Shown in pieces: positions 25,925 through 37,621 of a DNA stretch of 64,000 bases. A program made the position numbers and the translations under genes. The notes under the pieces were generated by a model that saw only the letters and a list, made by a program, of their open reading frames with translations, searched no databases and was not told where the DNA came from. Source of the DNA: Prado023 sp963788325 (GTDB taxonomy: Bacteria; Actinomycetota; Actinomycetes; S36-B12; CAIYMF01). Numbering within the stretch: the first letter of the stretch is position 1; each line of letters opens with the position of its first letter. The stretch covers positions 1-64,000 of the forward strand of contig CAWBGJ010000012.1 of NCBI GenBank assembly GCA_963788325.1. The letters run 5' to 3'.

Positions 25925-25965
25925 TGTGTACGGAATCGACCAACTGATTGTCGGTTCCGTACACA
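25925..25965. terminator. Inverted repeat between the exonuclease and EEP genes
   Basis: Perfect 11-bp arms (TGTGTACGGAA, 25925-25935; TTCCGTACACA, 25955-25965) enclose, after one mismatch, a second 4-bp stem CGAC/GTCG and a 9-base loop. It starts 19 bases after the exonuclease stop. It could be a terminator without a U-tract or a dyad operator for the EEP gene. Confidence 0.55.
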
Positions 25966-25983
25966 GCAACGAAGTGGGGTGGG

Positions 25984-27363
25984 TCAGGTGGCGCCGATCC
26001 GGCCGGCGAGGTCCGTGGCTGCGCTGGCCCGGCGTGCATCGCCGAGCGTGACGATGCCGCGCTCGGCCAGCAGGGGGATCATGCGGGTCAGCACCTCGCC
26101 GGTGGCCAGGGCGTCGCCGAGGGCGGTGTGTCGGCCGATCACCTCGACGCCGAACCGGGTGCAGACCCCGTCCAGGCCGTGCCGGGCCTCGGGATCGGGG
26201 TCCAGGACCGCCGAGAGCAGCATCGTGTCCAGGGTCAGAGGCTCCAAGTGGACGCCGGCCCGGGCTGCGGGGGGTGCCAGGAACCCGAGGTCGAAGGACA
26301 GGTGGTGGCCCACGAGCACCGAGTCCAACGCGTACCGCGCGAACTCGGCGACCACGCTCGCGGCGTCCGGGGCATCAGCCACGAGGTCGTCGCTGATGCC
26401 GTGGAACTCCGTGGACGCGTCGGGGATGTGCCGGCCCGGGTTGACCAGCGCATCGAAGGTGTCGTCCGCGCGCACGTCCCGGCCGCTCACCCGGACCGCG
26501 CCCAGGCTCAGCAGCCGGTCACCGGCGTCACTGTGCAGGCCGGTCGTCTCGCAGTCCAGCACGGTGAACACGATCTGGTCCAGCGGGGTGGCCAGCCATT
26601 CCTCGCGTGTGGCCACCGGCCCGCTCGGCCGGGCCAGGTCCACCGACAGGCCCACCTCGGGGCCCTCGCCGGGCTCGCCGGGCTCACCGATGATCAGCAC
26701 GAGCGCGGGCTCGTCGGGCCCGGTGATGCGCACGAGGCGGATCGCGGTCCCGGCGACCACCGCGGACTGGCGCTCGCCGGCCATCGCGCGGGTGAGCAGG
26801 GGAGTCAGGTCCTCGGCGTCGAACACCCCGAAGATGCTGCGGCCCGCAGCGATCGGTGTGCGCGAGACCAGCATCTGGCGTGCCGCCGGGTTGACCAGCA
26901 GGATCAGGCCGTTGTCGTCGACGACCCCCACGGGCACGTCCAGGCCGCGCAGCAGGGCGAACAGCACATCGCGCTCGCGGGTGAGCTCCGCGTGCGCCCG
27001 GTCCAGCTCCGAGCTCAGCCGCTCCTCGGCCCGCGCGTGGCGTTCGGCCAGCACGTTGACCGCCCGCTCGACGGCGGTGGCCCCGGCCAGGCGGTGGGCG
27101 GGGTTGATCGTCGCGATGATGGTGATGTCGTCGGCCGCCCGGGCGTCGTGGTGCTGCTCCGAGCGCCAGGTGCTCCAGGCGATCCACCCGATGCCCGCCA
27201 CGAGCAGCACCAGGCCCAGGCCGAGCACCACCCACTCGGTGCCCAGCGCATCGACCAGCTCCCTGCGGGAGTCCGCAGGCAGGTCGGCGAGGACGACCGC
27301 CACGGTCAGGGCCGGCACCAGCGTCGCGATCGCGACCAGGGCCAGGACGCGCCATCTCGTCAC
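25984..27363 (-). CDS. Membrane-linked PAS-DEDDh exonuclease (DnaQ-like)
   Basis: This 459-residue protein has two N-terminal membrane helices (about 5-27 and 45-65), a coiled-coil/HAMP-like stretch, a PAS-like sensor (about 140-235; VPVGVVDDNGLILLVNPAA) and a DnaQ-type 3'-5' exonuclease domain (about 260-450). The DEDDh residues are visible in TVLDCETTG, VGHHLSFDLGFL and HTALGDALATGEVL. Proteins of this type occur beside DUF294 nucleotidyltransferases and acetate-type symporters in many bacteria, as here. They are thought to be signalling components rather than replication proofreaders. It ends the acetate module. Confidence 0.85.
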   Translation of the reverse strand: MTRWRVLALVAIATLVPALTVAVVLADLPADSRRELVDALGTEWVVLGLGLVLLVAGIGWIAWSTWRSEQHHDARAADDITIIATINPAHRLAGATAVERAVNVLAERHARAEERLSSELDRAHAELTRERDVLFALLRGLDVPVGVVDDNGLILLVNPAARQMLVSRTPIAAGRSIFGVFDAEDLTPLLTRAMAGERQSAVVAGTAIRLVRITGPDEPALVLIIGEPGEPGEGPEVGLSVDLARPSGPVATREEWLATPLDQIVFTVLDCETTGLHSDAGDRLLSLGAVRVSGRDVRADDTFDALVNPGRHIPDASTEFHGISDDLVADAPDAASVVAEFARYALDSVLVGHHLSFDLGFLAPPAARAGVHLEPLTLDTMLLSAVLDPDPEARHGLDGVCTRFGVEVIGRHTALGDALATGEVLTRMIPLLAERGIVTLGDARRASAATDLAGRIGAT

Positions 27364-27397
27364 AGGGATCCTCCTCGTGGGGTTGGGCCGCCGCCGT

Positions 27398-28441
27398 TCA
27401 TAGCCCGGTGCGGAACGTCACGGCAGTGACCGACTGGGTGCTGCGGATCGCCCGGAACGCCTCACGCAGCGCGGTGCGCTGCTCGTCGCTGAGGTCGTCA
27501 GGGTCGACGCGGTCGGTCAGGGGCAGCCCGCGGGCGACCTGGTGGACCTGGGCGGCCAGCCGGAGGTCGGCCAGCACGCCGAAGGCTGTCCGCAGGCGGT
27601 CCACCAGCTCGGTGGACAGCAACCCGGCGGCGGCTGCGGCGGCGAGCCGGTCGAGGGTGCCCACCGCGCCCGAGCGGGCCTGCAGCCCGTACAGCCGAGC
27701 GAGCAGGACCAGGGCAGCCAGGCCGTTGCGCTTGAGGTCCACGCTCCCGCGGGGGAGTCGGCCGAATGCGAGCCGTGGCGTCTCGAACGAGACCGCTGAG
27801 GTGGCCAGCCCGTGCATGAGGCGGGCCGAGTCCGCGCCGGTCAGCAGGCTCTGGGTCACTGATGAGGTGTCGAGGTCCCCGGCCAACGGCCGCAGGTCGA
27901 GGAACACGTCGAGGTCCAGGACGGCTTGTGGCGTGGGCGCCTCGATCCGTGCGCGGGTCTGGGCGAGCCAGTCAGCCAGGCCCAGGGTCCAGCGGTCGGC
28001 CATGTACCCCCCGTCGCACCGGCGCATCCCGAACCTCGCGAGGCCCTCGATGACCGTGCCGGCCAGGTCGAGGGCGTAGCTGCTCGTCGCCGCCCGGTCG
28101 TCGGCCCAGATCAGGGCGTGGTCCTGGTCGCTGGCGCAGTGCAGCTCGCCACGGGCGTGCGAGCCCAGGGCGACCCATGTGAACCGGGCAGGTGCCGGCC
28201 CGTTCTCGTGGACGAACCCCTCCACCAGGGCGCGGCTGCGCGCATCCGCGGCTGCGGACAGGAGCGCGCCGCCCCCTGCCGAGTCGCCCAACCCGGTGGC
28301 CAGGTCGACGAGGGCCGAGTGCGTCGGGCCGCCCAGTGCCGGGCCACGGAGCGGGTCGTCGTCGGGTGCCCCCGGGCCGCCGGCAGGTCCGGGGGCTGGC
28401 GCGATCGGCGCCGGCGACCCCTGCGATCGACCATGCCTCAT
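27398..28441 (-). CDS. DUF294 putative nucleotidyltransferase
   Basis: This 347-residue soluble protein has the nucleotidyltransferase core ALGSHARGE (residues 91-99) and SDQDHAL (104-110), whose two Asp bind metal, then a DUF294 C-terminal helical domain (about 200-340). Many homologues carry N-terminal cNBD and CBS domains; this one lacks both and starts with a Pro/Gly-rich segment of about 40 residues, so it is a short form. Its ATG overlaps the symporter stop (ATGA). The family resembles GlnD/GlnE-type protein uridylyl- or adenylyltransferases, so regulation of the adjacent symporter is a reasonable guess, not shown. Confidence 0.82.
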   Translation of the reverse strand: MRHGRSQGSPAPIAPAPGPAGGPGAPDDDPLRGPALGGPTHSALVDLATGLGDSAGGGALLSAAADARSRALVEGFVHENGPAPARFTWVALGSHARGELHCASDQDHALIWADDRAATSSYALDLAGTVIEGLARFGMRRCDGGYMADRWTLGLADWLAQTRARIEAPTPQAVLDLDVFLDLRPLAGDLDTSSVTQSLLTGADSARLMHGLATSAVSFETPRLAFGRLPRGSVDLKRNGLAALVLLARLYGLQARSGAVGTLDRLAAAAAAGLLSTELVDRLRTAFGVLADLRLAAQVHQVARGLPLTDRVDPDDLSDEQRTALREAFRAIRSTQSVTAVTFRTGL

Positions 28442-30177
28442 CGGTCTCCCCTCGCGGTCCAGGCGGGTTGCAACCGGGCTGCCTCCGGTGTGTGCAGTCG
28501 GATCATGATCCGGGCCACGCCCGGGTGCAGCCGGTCCGCCGTGGCCCGCGACACCACGACCATCGTGAGCAGCGCGAGCGGCATCGCCCACGCCGCGGGC
28601 TGGGCCAGCAGGGCGTCGGGCCAGCCGGTGAGATCCAGCGTCGTGGCTGCGGTGATCGCCCCGACGGCCAGCGCGCCACCGACGGCCAGCCCGGTGGCCG
28701 CGCCGGCGTCGGTCAACCGCGGCCACCAGATTCCCAGCAGCAGCAGCGGGCAGAACGTGCAGGCCGCCACGGTGAACGCCAGGGCGACTGCCTGGGCCAG
28801 GGGAAGCGCCTCGGCCAGCAGGCTCAGGCCCAGCGGGGCCAGCACGGCCAGGACCGCAGCCACCCGGAACGATCGGATCGGGTCGGGGACCACGCGGCTG
28901 ACCACGTCCTGGCTGAGCACGCCCGCGACGGTCACGGTGAGCCCGGTCGCCGTGGCCAGGAAGGCGGCTGCCGCGCCGGCACAGACCACGGCGGTGAGCA
29001 GCTGGCCCACCCCTCCGCTGATCATCGCGCCGGGCAGCAGCAGGACGACGGCATCGGTGTTGCCCGTCATCAGCAGCTGCGGGGTGTAGAGCCGCCCGAG
29101 CATCCCCAGCGCCGGTGGGGCCAGGTAGAACAGCCCGACCAGACCGATCACGATCAGGGCGGTCCGGCGCGCCTGGCGGCCGTCGGGGTTGGTGTAGAAG
29201 CGCACCAGTACGTGCGGCAGGCCCATCGTGCCCAGGAACAGCGCGATCATCAGTGCGTAGGTGCGGTACATCGGGTGTGACTGAGCGCCCCGCAGGGGTT
29301 GGCCCCAGTCGGTCCCGGTGCTGGCCGCGGTGCCGACGACATGCGGAACCGTCGCGCCCGCGGGCAGGGTCAGCGTGGTCCCGGCCCCGATCTGGTGCTC
29401 CCCGGCCGGCAGGTCCACCTCGCCGGCCACGGGAGCGCCGTCGATCGCGCCGTCGGCCACCACCACGATCGGCTCGATCACCGTGACCCGGACCGGGGTC
29501 CACGCCGTGACTGTCGTGTCGGAGCGGACGGTGGGGGTCTGGTCGACCAGGGCGCTGGGGGCCCCGTCCAGTCGCCAGGCCGCGAGCACGAACAGCACCG
29601 GGAGCAGGACCGCGACGAGCTTGAGCCAGTACTGGAACCCCTGCACCATGGTCACGCTGCGCATCCCGCCGCCGACGATCACCACCAGCACGACCACGGC
29701 GACCAGCACCCCGCCCAACCACACCGGCGTGCCCAGCACGGTCTGCAGTGCGAGGCCGGCGCCCTGGAGCTGGGGCACGACGTAGAGCCAGCCGATGACG
29801 ACGACCAGGAGGCTTGCGGCCAGCCGCACCGTCCGCGAGTGCAGGCGGGCCTCGCAGAAGTCCGGCAGCGTGTAGGCACCGGAGCGGCGCAGCGGGGCCG
29901 CGACCAGGGCCAGCAGGAGCACGTAGCCCACTGCGTAGCCGACCGGGAACCACACCGCGTCCGCGCCGCCGGCCAGGATCAACCCTGCGACGCCCAGGAA
30001 CGAGGCCGCTGACAGGTACTCCCCTGAGATCGCCGAGGCGTTCCACCACGCCGGCACCGAACGGGAGGCAACGTAGAAGTCACCGGTCGTGCGGGCCAGC
30101 CGCGAGCTCAGCGCCGACAGCGTGATGGTGGCCACGACGGTGCCGGTGATCCCGAGGATGATCGCCGCGTTGCTCAT
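28438..30177 (-). CDS. Sodium:solute symporter, acetate/monocarboxylate type
   Basis: This 579-residue membrane protein of the SSS family belongs to the ActP/MctC branch. It has about 13 helices, with the typical WWNASAISGEYLSAASFLG segment (helix 1 region), MGLPHVLVRFYT and a 140-residue extracytoplasmic loop (about 215-320) that is longer than in E. coli ActP. It probably imports acetate, pyruvate or propionate with Na+ or H+. The ATG overlaps the stop of a DUF485 gene, and the DUF294 gene overlaps its own stop, so the three are coupled. A second symporter (34799-36452) is more like ActP proper. Confidence 0.88.
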   Translation of the reverse strand: MSNAAIILGITGTVVATITLSALSSRLARTTGDFYVASRSVPAWWNASAISGEYLSAASFLGVAGLILAGGADAVWFPVGYAVGYVLLLALVAAPLRRSGAYTLPDFCEARLHSRTVRLAASLLVVVIGWLYVVPQLQGAGLALQTVLGTPVWLGGVLVAVVVLVVIVGGGMRSVTMVQGFQYWLKLVAVLLPVLFVLAAWRLDGAPSALVDQTPTVRSDTTVTAWTPVRVTVIEPIVVVADGAIDGAPVAGEVDLPAGEHQIGAGTTLTLPAGATVPHVVGTAASTGTDWGQPLRGAQSHPMYRTYALMIALFLGTMGLPHVLVRFYTNPDGRQARRTALIVIGLVGLFYLAPPALGMLGRLYTPQLLMTGNTDAVVLLLPGAMISGGVGQLLTAVVCAGAAAAFLATATGLTVTVAGVLSQDVVSRVVPDPIRSFRVAAVLAVLAPLGLSLLAEALPLAQAVALAFTVAACTFCPLLLLGIWWPRLTDAGAATGLAVGGALAVGAITAATTLDLTGWPDALLAQPAAWAMPLALLTMVVVSRATADRLHPGVARIMIRLHTPEAARLQPAWTARGDR

Positions 30178-30552
30178 CGACCCTCCACCAGTTCGGTGAA
30201 CTGCTCCTCGGTGCGCTCGGCGGCGCGGACGTACCGCCAGCCCACGAGCGAGGATCGCCGGGTATACGAGCACCCCCAGCAGCAGCCACCACAGCGGCAG
30301 GGGCCCGACCTGCAGCCCGCGCACGCCGGGCGCCAGGGCGAAGATCAGGGGTAGGGCGGCCAGCGGGACCACGACCACCGCCACGGTGGCCAAGCCCAGG
30401 CGCAGCTGGCTGCGGATCAGGGCCTGCAGGTAGACCGCGCCGACCCGCGTCTGCTGGTCGATGTCCTGCGCTGCGGAGCGCGGGCTGCGCCGGCGGACGG
30501 TGCGCCGCGGTGCGCTGATCACCTCGCGGCGGGGTCGCTGCCCGCTGGTCAT
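30174..30552 (-). CDS. DUF485-type small membrane protein (frame disrupted)
   Basis: This is a protein of about 125 residues: a basic cytoplasmic N-terminus, then two helices (LGLATVAVVVVPLAALPLIFA and PLWWLLLGVLVYPAIL). After one extra C near 30247 it ends WRYVRAAERTEEQFTELVEGR. DUF485 proteins accompany SSS-type acetate symporters and are presumed accessory subunits. Its ATG overlaps the response-regulator stop and its TGA overlaps the symporter ATG, so it is tightly coupled on both sides. Confidence 0.75.
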
Positions 30553-31470
30553 GGCAGGTCCCCGCCCGGGTCGCCGGGGGCCGGTGCTGGGTCGCGGTCG
30601 ATGCGATGGCGGGCCACCAGGGCCGAGCGCACGGCCGGGGTGAACCGGCGGCTGACCGGCACCGACTGCCCGCCGCCGAGCTCCACCGAGACCCGCCCGC
30701 CGGCTGCCGCGCAGCTCCTGCACGTAGGCGCCGTTGACCAGGTAGCGCCGGTGCACGCGCAGGAACCCGGCGCTGGCCCAGCGCTGCTCGAGGGTGGCCA
30801 GTGGGACGCGGACCAGGTGTCCGCTGGAGCGGGTGCGCAACCGCACGTAGTCGCGCTGGGCCTCGACGTAGACCACCTCGGAGCGTTTGAGGTAGCGGGT
30901 CACGCCGCCGAGCTCGACTGCGATGGTCTCGTCGGCGCTGGCGGAGCCGGCGCCCGCGTCGTCGCCGGGCGCCCCGGCACCGTGCGGTTCAGGGCCCGGC
31001 TGTCCACTGGGGCCTGCCTGCGTGTCCAGGCGCACGCGCACCCGGTCCACGGCCAGGGCCAGGCGTTCGGCCCGGATGGGCTTGAGCAGGTAGTCCACCG
31101 CGGCCACGTCGAAGGCGTCCACTGCGTGGTTGTCGTAGGCCGTGACGAACACCACGGCCGGCGCGGTGGCGAACCGGGCCAGGATCCCGGCCAGGGCCAG
31201 CCCGTCGATGCCGGGCATCCGGATGTCGAGGAACACCGCATCGAACTCGTCGGCCTGCAGGGCGGCCAGTGCCTCGGCGGCGCTGCCCACCGGGGTGACT
31301 GCGCCGACCCCGTCGGCCTGCTCGAGCAGGTACGTCAGCTCGCCCAGGGCCGGCGGCTCGTCGTCCACGGCCAGGACCCGCAGGCCCGCGCGACCGCCCG
31401 AGTCAGCACCAGACCCAGCCCCAGCGGGCGGCCCGACTCCCGCGGCGACCCCCTCGGACTCAGGCGTCAT
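30549..31470 (-). CDS. LytTR-family response regulator (one frame break)
   Basis: This DNA-binding response regulator has about 306 residues. A 30-residue Gly/Pro-rich leader precedes a receiver domain (AVDDEPP around 34-40; phosphoacceptor Asp82 in FLDIRMPG; Lys in YLLKPI). A linker of about 35 residues leads to a LytTR domain (YLKRSEVVYVEAQRDYVRLRT, then FLRVHRRYLVN). A single extra C near 30715 breaks the frame; restoring it gives RRFTPAVRSALVARH and a stop overlapping the DUF485 ATG. It overlaps the sensor kinase gene by 11 bases, so the pair forms one two-component system, probably controlling the symporters or acs. Confidence 0.85.
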
Positions 31471-32639
31471 CGTCGGCCGCCTCGGCGAACTTCGGTACGC
31501 GCATGCTCACCTTCGTGCCCGCCATCGGGGCGGTCTCGACCACGAGGCCGCGATCCTCACCGAACGCGGTGCGCAGCCGCTCGTCGACGTTGGCCAGTCC
31601 CAGGTGGTCACCGGGATCCCCGGACAGGGTGCGGCGCACCAGGGCGGGTTCGATGCCCGGCGCCGTCGTCCTCGACGCTGATCCACGCATCCGCACCCCG
31701 GTCCAGGGCGGTGATGGTGATCGTGCCCGGGGCGTCGCGGTTCTCGAAGCCGTGCCGCACCGCGTTCTCCACCAGCGGCTGCACGCACAGGAACGGCACC
31801 CGGACGCCGAGCACCTCGGGATCGACCCGCAGCACCACCTGCAGCCGGTCGCCGAACCGGGCCTGCTCGAGGAGCAGGTACTGCTCGATCGACTTGAGCT
31901 CCTCGGCCAGCGTGGTGAAGCGCCCATGGGCACGGAAGCTGTAGCGGGTGTAGTCGGCGAAGTCGAGCAGCAGTTCGCGCGCGCGGTCGGGGTCGGTGCG
32001 CACGAAGGACGCGATCGCGGTCAGCGAGTTGTAGACGAAGTGCGGCGAGATCTGGGCGCGCAGGACCTGGACCTCGGCCTGGGCCGAGCGTGCCCGGGCG
32101 CGGTCCAGGCCGGCCAGGTCGAGCTGGCCGGAGGCGAAGGCCGCGACCTCCTCGACGGCGCGCACCATCGCGGGTCCGGCCGGATCGGGGGAGTAGGCGA
32201 CCAGAGCGCCGATCACGGTGCTCCTCGCTGGTCAGCGGGGCGGCCACCCCGGAGCGGAACAGCTCGGAGACCTCACGTGCCTGTGCGCTGCTCAGGGCCA
32301 CTGCCGCGCCCGTGGTCATCGCCGTGCGGGCGTGGGCCAGGGCCACATCGCCGGGCGCTCGCCGGCCCCGTCCCAGGCCAGCACCTCCGACAGGTCCGTG
32401 ATGGCCAGCGCCGGGACGCCGAGCAGTCGGCGCAGGTGCTTGGCCGAGCGTGGCGCGTGCTTGATCGTGAGGCCGCCGCGCAGCGACGGTGCTGCGAGGC
32501 TGGCCACGTGCAGGGTGCGGTAGGTGGCCATGTCGCCCTCCGAGCCGAGCCGGGCCCGGCCGCGCACCACCGTGGCGATGAGCAGGCCGAGGATGATCGC
32601 GCCCGTGATCGCCAGCACGGCGACCACCCAGTTGCCCAC
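31460..32639 (-). CDS. LytS/YehU-like sensor histidine kinase (frame disrupted)
   Basis: This protein of about 390 residues has one N-terminal helix (VVAVLAITGAIILGLLIATVV), a GAF-like sensory region (about 35-190; VPALAITDLSEVLAWDG, MIGALVAYSPDPAG) and a His_kinase domain. The kinase domain contains the H-box QISPHFVYNSL, the N-box PLVENAVRHGFENR and the G-box HLGLANVDERL. Frame breaks lie near 32355, 32215 and 31660. The start is GTG at 32639, 38 bases after the acs stop. It is the partner of the overlapping LytTR regulator. Confidence 0.8.
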
Positions 32640-32677
32640 GCGCGCACGCTACCGGCCGACCGTGACGAATCCGGCGA

Positions 32678-34642
<1,965 letters not shown>

Positions 34643-34720
34643 GGGCACTCCTGCGGGGGTCGACGCTGGGTGGTCGGTTCAGCGTGAGCGGGTCAGGTTC
34701 AGGTCATGGTGCGTGGGGCG

Positions 34721-34726
34721 ATGCTA
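34721..34726 (-). promoter_or_regulatory. Possible acs -10 box
   Basis: On the minus strand TAGCAT fits the actinobacterial TANNNT -10 pattern. It lies just past the actP terminator and about 80 bases before the acs ATG. No clear -35 element is seen. Confidence 0.35.
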
Positions 34727-34732
34727 GTGGGG

Positions 34733-34776
34733 CCGTGCGGGCACCGGGGGGTTCGAGCCGCCCGATGCCCGCACGG
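34733..34776 (-). terminator. Terminator after actP
   Basis: Perfect 11-bp arms CCGTGCGGGCA (34733-34743) and TGCCCGCACGG (34766-34776) lie 23 bases downstream of the actP stop. The loop itself is GC-rich and partly self-pairing. Confidence 0.75.
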
Positions 34777-34798
34777 AGACTGCGCGCAGGGCCAGGGC

Positions 34799-36452
34799 CT
34801 AGTGCACCGCGGTGGACTTCTCCGCGCCTGCGCCGGTCAGGGAGCGGACCTCCATCTCGGCGAACTTGGCCGCGTTGGCCTTCTCCGGGTCGGTCATCGA
34901 GCCCAACCAGCCGAGGAAGAACGCCAGCGGGATCGAGATGAGGCCCGGGTTGTCCAGCGGGAACCAGGAGAAGTCCACGCCCTGCAGCATCGAGGGGCTC
35001 TTGCCGGTGGCCTCGACGATCGGCTTGCCGGACACGACCGGCGAGAAGATGATCAGCACGATCGAGGAGATCAGCCCGCCGTAGATGCTCCACAGCGCGC
35101 CCCGGGTGGTGAAGTTCTTCCAGAACAGCGAGTAGAGGATCGTCGGGCAGGTTGGCCGAGGCGGCCACTGCGAAGGCCAGCGCGACCAGGAACGCGATGT
35201 TCTGGTCGTTGGCCAGGATGCCACCGAGGATGGCCACCACGCCGATGACCACGGCGGCGATCCGGGCGACCCGGACCTCCTTGTCGGCCGATACGTCGCC
35301 GCGCTTGATCACGCTGGCGTAGATGTCGTGCGCGAACGAGGCGCTGGCCGTGATGGTCAGGCCGGCGACCACCGCGAGGATGGTGGCGAAGGCGACCGCC
35401 GAGATGATCCCGAGCAGCAGCGTCCCGCCGAGTTCGAAGGCCAGCAGCGGTGCCGCGGAGTTCACGCCGCCGGGTGCCGTGGGCGATCGTGTCGGGACCC
35501 ACGAGCGCGGCGGCACCGAAGCCCAGCACGAGGCTGAACAGGTAGAACACGCCGATCAGGCTGATCGCCCAGACCACCGACTTGCGCGCCTCCTTGGAGG
35601 TCGGCACCGTGTAGAAGCGCATCAGCACGTGCGGCAGGCCGGCGGTGCCGAGCACCAGGGCCAGCGACAGCGAGATGAAGTCGATCTTGCGTCAGCGTGC
35701 TCGTGCCGTACTTGGCGCCCGGCTCGAGCAGCTTGTCGCCCGAGCGGGCTGTTGTCGGCCGCGGCGCCCATCACGTTCGACAGGCTGAACCCGTACTTGC
35801 TCAGCACCCAGAAGGTCATCAGCGCGGCGCCGCGCGATCAGCAGGACGGCCTTGATGATCTGCACCCAGGTGGTGCCCTTCATGCCACCGACGAGCACGT
35901 AGACGATCATCAGGATGCCCACGACGGCGATCGTGACCGACTGGCCGACCCCGCCGGTGATGCCCATGAGCAGGCTCGACCAGCCCGCCGGCGCCGGCCA
36001 TCTGGGCCAGCAGGTAGAAGAAGGACACCGCGAGGGTGGACAGTGCCGCCGCCATGCGCACCGGGCGCTGGCGCATCCGGAAGGCCAGCACGTCGGCCAT
36101 GGTGAACTTGCCGGTGTTGCGCAGCAGTTCGGCGACCAGCAGCAGGGCCACCAGCCATGCGACCAGGAAGCCGATCGGAGTAGAGGAAGCCGTCGAAGCC
36201 GGTCAGCGCGATGGCCCCGGTGATGCCCAGGAAGCTGGCTGCCGACAGGTAGTCGCCGGCGATCGCGGTGCCGTTCTGGCCGCCGGTGAAGGAGCGCCCG
36301 CCGGTGTAGTAGTCGGTGGCGGTCCGGTTGGTCCGCGACGCCCGGATCACCACGAACATCGTCACGGCGACGAACGCGATGAAGATGGCCATGTTGACCA
36401 GCGGGTTGCCGACGGTCGTGTCGCTGGCGGCGCGGACCAGGGTGGCGTTCAT
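34799..36452 (-). CDS. actP: Cation/acetate symporter ActP (frame disrupted)
   Basis: This SSS-family acetate importer has about 545 residues. Recognisable pieces, in order, are DYYTGGRSFTGGQNGTAIAG (helix 1 region), GDYLSAASFLGITG, MADVLAFRMRQRPVR, LVGGMKGTTWVQI, AGLPHVLMRFYTVP, AHDIYASVIKRGDVSADKE and GALWSIYGGLISS. Six or more frame breaks occur, but every segment matches ActP closely. The ATG overlaps the upstream DUF485 stop. A hairpin terminator follows, so it forms a separate unit from the downstream acs operon although it reads in the same direction. Confidence 0.88.
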
Positions 36453-36827
36453 CGGACGCCCTCCATCTCTTCGCGGATCTCGGTGGCCAGCGGGTCGAGG
36501 CGATTGTTCGCGTGCCGCACGTAGAGGAAGGTGATCAGTGCGGTGGACACGAACTGCAGGAGCCCGAAGATGATGCCGATGTTGATGTTGCCCCAGACCG
36601 GGGTGGACATCCATCCGTTGGCGAACACCGCCGCGAACACGAACGCGAAGTACCAGACGAGGAACGCCGCGGTCATCGGGAAGGCGAAGCCCCGGTAGCG
36701 GGCTCGCAACTCGATGAACTGCGGGCTGATCCTGCGCCGGTTGTACGCCTCGGGGTCGGGGATGCCGCCGCCACCGGTGCCGGTGGGCGGTCGGCCGGGT
36801 CGGGGGGCCCTGCAGATCGCTGCTCAT
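36449..36827 (-). CDS. DUF485 membrane protein upstream of actP (frame disrupted)
   Basis: This is a protein of about 125 residues. MSSDLQGPP is followed, after one extra base near 36800, by GIPDPEAYNRRRISPQFIELR and then two helices (FAFPMTAAFLVWYFAFVFAA and NINIGIIFGLLQFVSTALIT), ending EIREEMEGVR. This matches the YjcH-type partner of ActP and is closer to that type than the DUF485 at 30174-30552. It is translationally coupled to actP. Confidence 0.82.
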
Positions 36828-37120
36828 CTCGGTCTGCCTCCTTGGATCGTGCTGTCCCGGGTGTGCGGGTGACCATCGGTGTGGCGTGGATCACTTGTGC
36901 GAGTGGGTGCGAACGTAGGGTGCCTGGCCACCGGCAGGGAACCGCTGCGCGCAGGGGTGCGGCCAGCGGGCGCCTGCCTCGACCAGAGGTCACCGGCCGG
37001 CCGACCAACGGTGCGAACGGCACGACCAGTGGCGACCGCCCGGAGCGCGAGCGACGCCAGCCGGGCACTCGGTCGGGGCTCGGGCTGACTCGGCGCGCCG
37101 GACCGGTCAGGATGGTGGGT
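36828..37120. promoter_or_regulatory. Divergent promoter region, DUF485-actP and KhtT-like gene
   Basis: This 293-base gap lies between divergent starts. TGTGGCGTGGATCACT at 36880-36895 matches 8 of the 10 specified bases of the CRP/GlxR consensus TGTGA-N6-TCACA. AAGGAGG lies close to the DUF485 ATG. CAGGAT at 37108-37113, eight bases before the KhtT-like ATG, suggests a leaderless transcript there. I see no other genes. Confidence 0.5.
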
Positions 37121-37612
37121 ATGGATGTCAGTGAGACGCTGCTGCCCGGGGTCGGGATCCGCTACGAGTTCATGACCGCGTCGGGGTCGCGGGTCGGGCT
37201 GGTCGCCCGACGCGGCGGCCAGGTCGACGTCGTCGTCTATGACCGGGTCGACCCGGACACGTGCACGCAGGTGATGACCCTGACCGCCGCCGAGGCAGAC
37301 ACGGTCGCCGAGCTGTTGGGTGCACCGCGCATCGCCGAGCGGTTCGCCGACCTCACCCGCGAGGTCCCCGGCCTGGTCGCTGCGCAGTTGTCGGTGGGGA
37401 CGGGATCTCCGTTCGTCGGACGGGCCCTGGGCGACACGCGGCTGCGCACGTGGACCGGGGCGTCGATCGTGGCGCTGGTCCGCGGGCAGGAGGTCGTGGC
37501 CGCGCCCACCCCCGCGGAGGTGCTGCACGTCGGCGACGTGCTGGTGGTGATGGGGACCGACGAGGGGATCGCCGCGGCACGCCAGGTGCTGTCCCAGCCC
37601 GCCAGGCGCTAG
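37121..37612 (+). CDS. TrkA-C (RCK_C) regulatory subunit of a K+/H+ antiporter, KhtT-like
   Basis: This 163-residue soluble protein has an N-terminal segment typical of YhaT/KhtT (YEFMTASGSRVGLVARRGG) and a C-terminal RCK_C domain (about 85-158; GASIVALVRGQEVVAAPTP, LHVGDVLVVMGTDEGI). Such subunits bind nucleotides and gate a CPA2 antiporter. The antiporter gene starts nine bases downstream. The ATG at 37121 is chosen from the family start; longer in-frame starts lie in the divergent promoter. Confidence 0.85.
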   Translation: MDVSETLLPGVGIRYEFMTASGSRVGLVARRGGQVDVVVYDRVDPDTCTQVMTLTAAEADTVAELLGAPRIAERFADLTREVPGLVAAQLSVGTGSPFVGRALGDTRLRTWTGASIVALVRGQEVVAAPTPAEVLHVGDVLVVMGTDEGIAAARQVLSQPARR

Positions 37613-37621
37613 GGCCGCGCG

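Noticed and set aside
27398..30049. A single 883-codon frame joining the DUF294 gene to upstream sequence
   Set aside because: The upstream part is antisense-like shadow of the symporter; the true start is the ATG overlapping the symporter stop.
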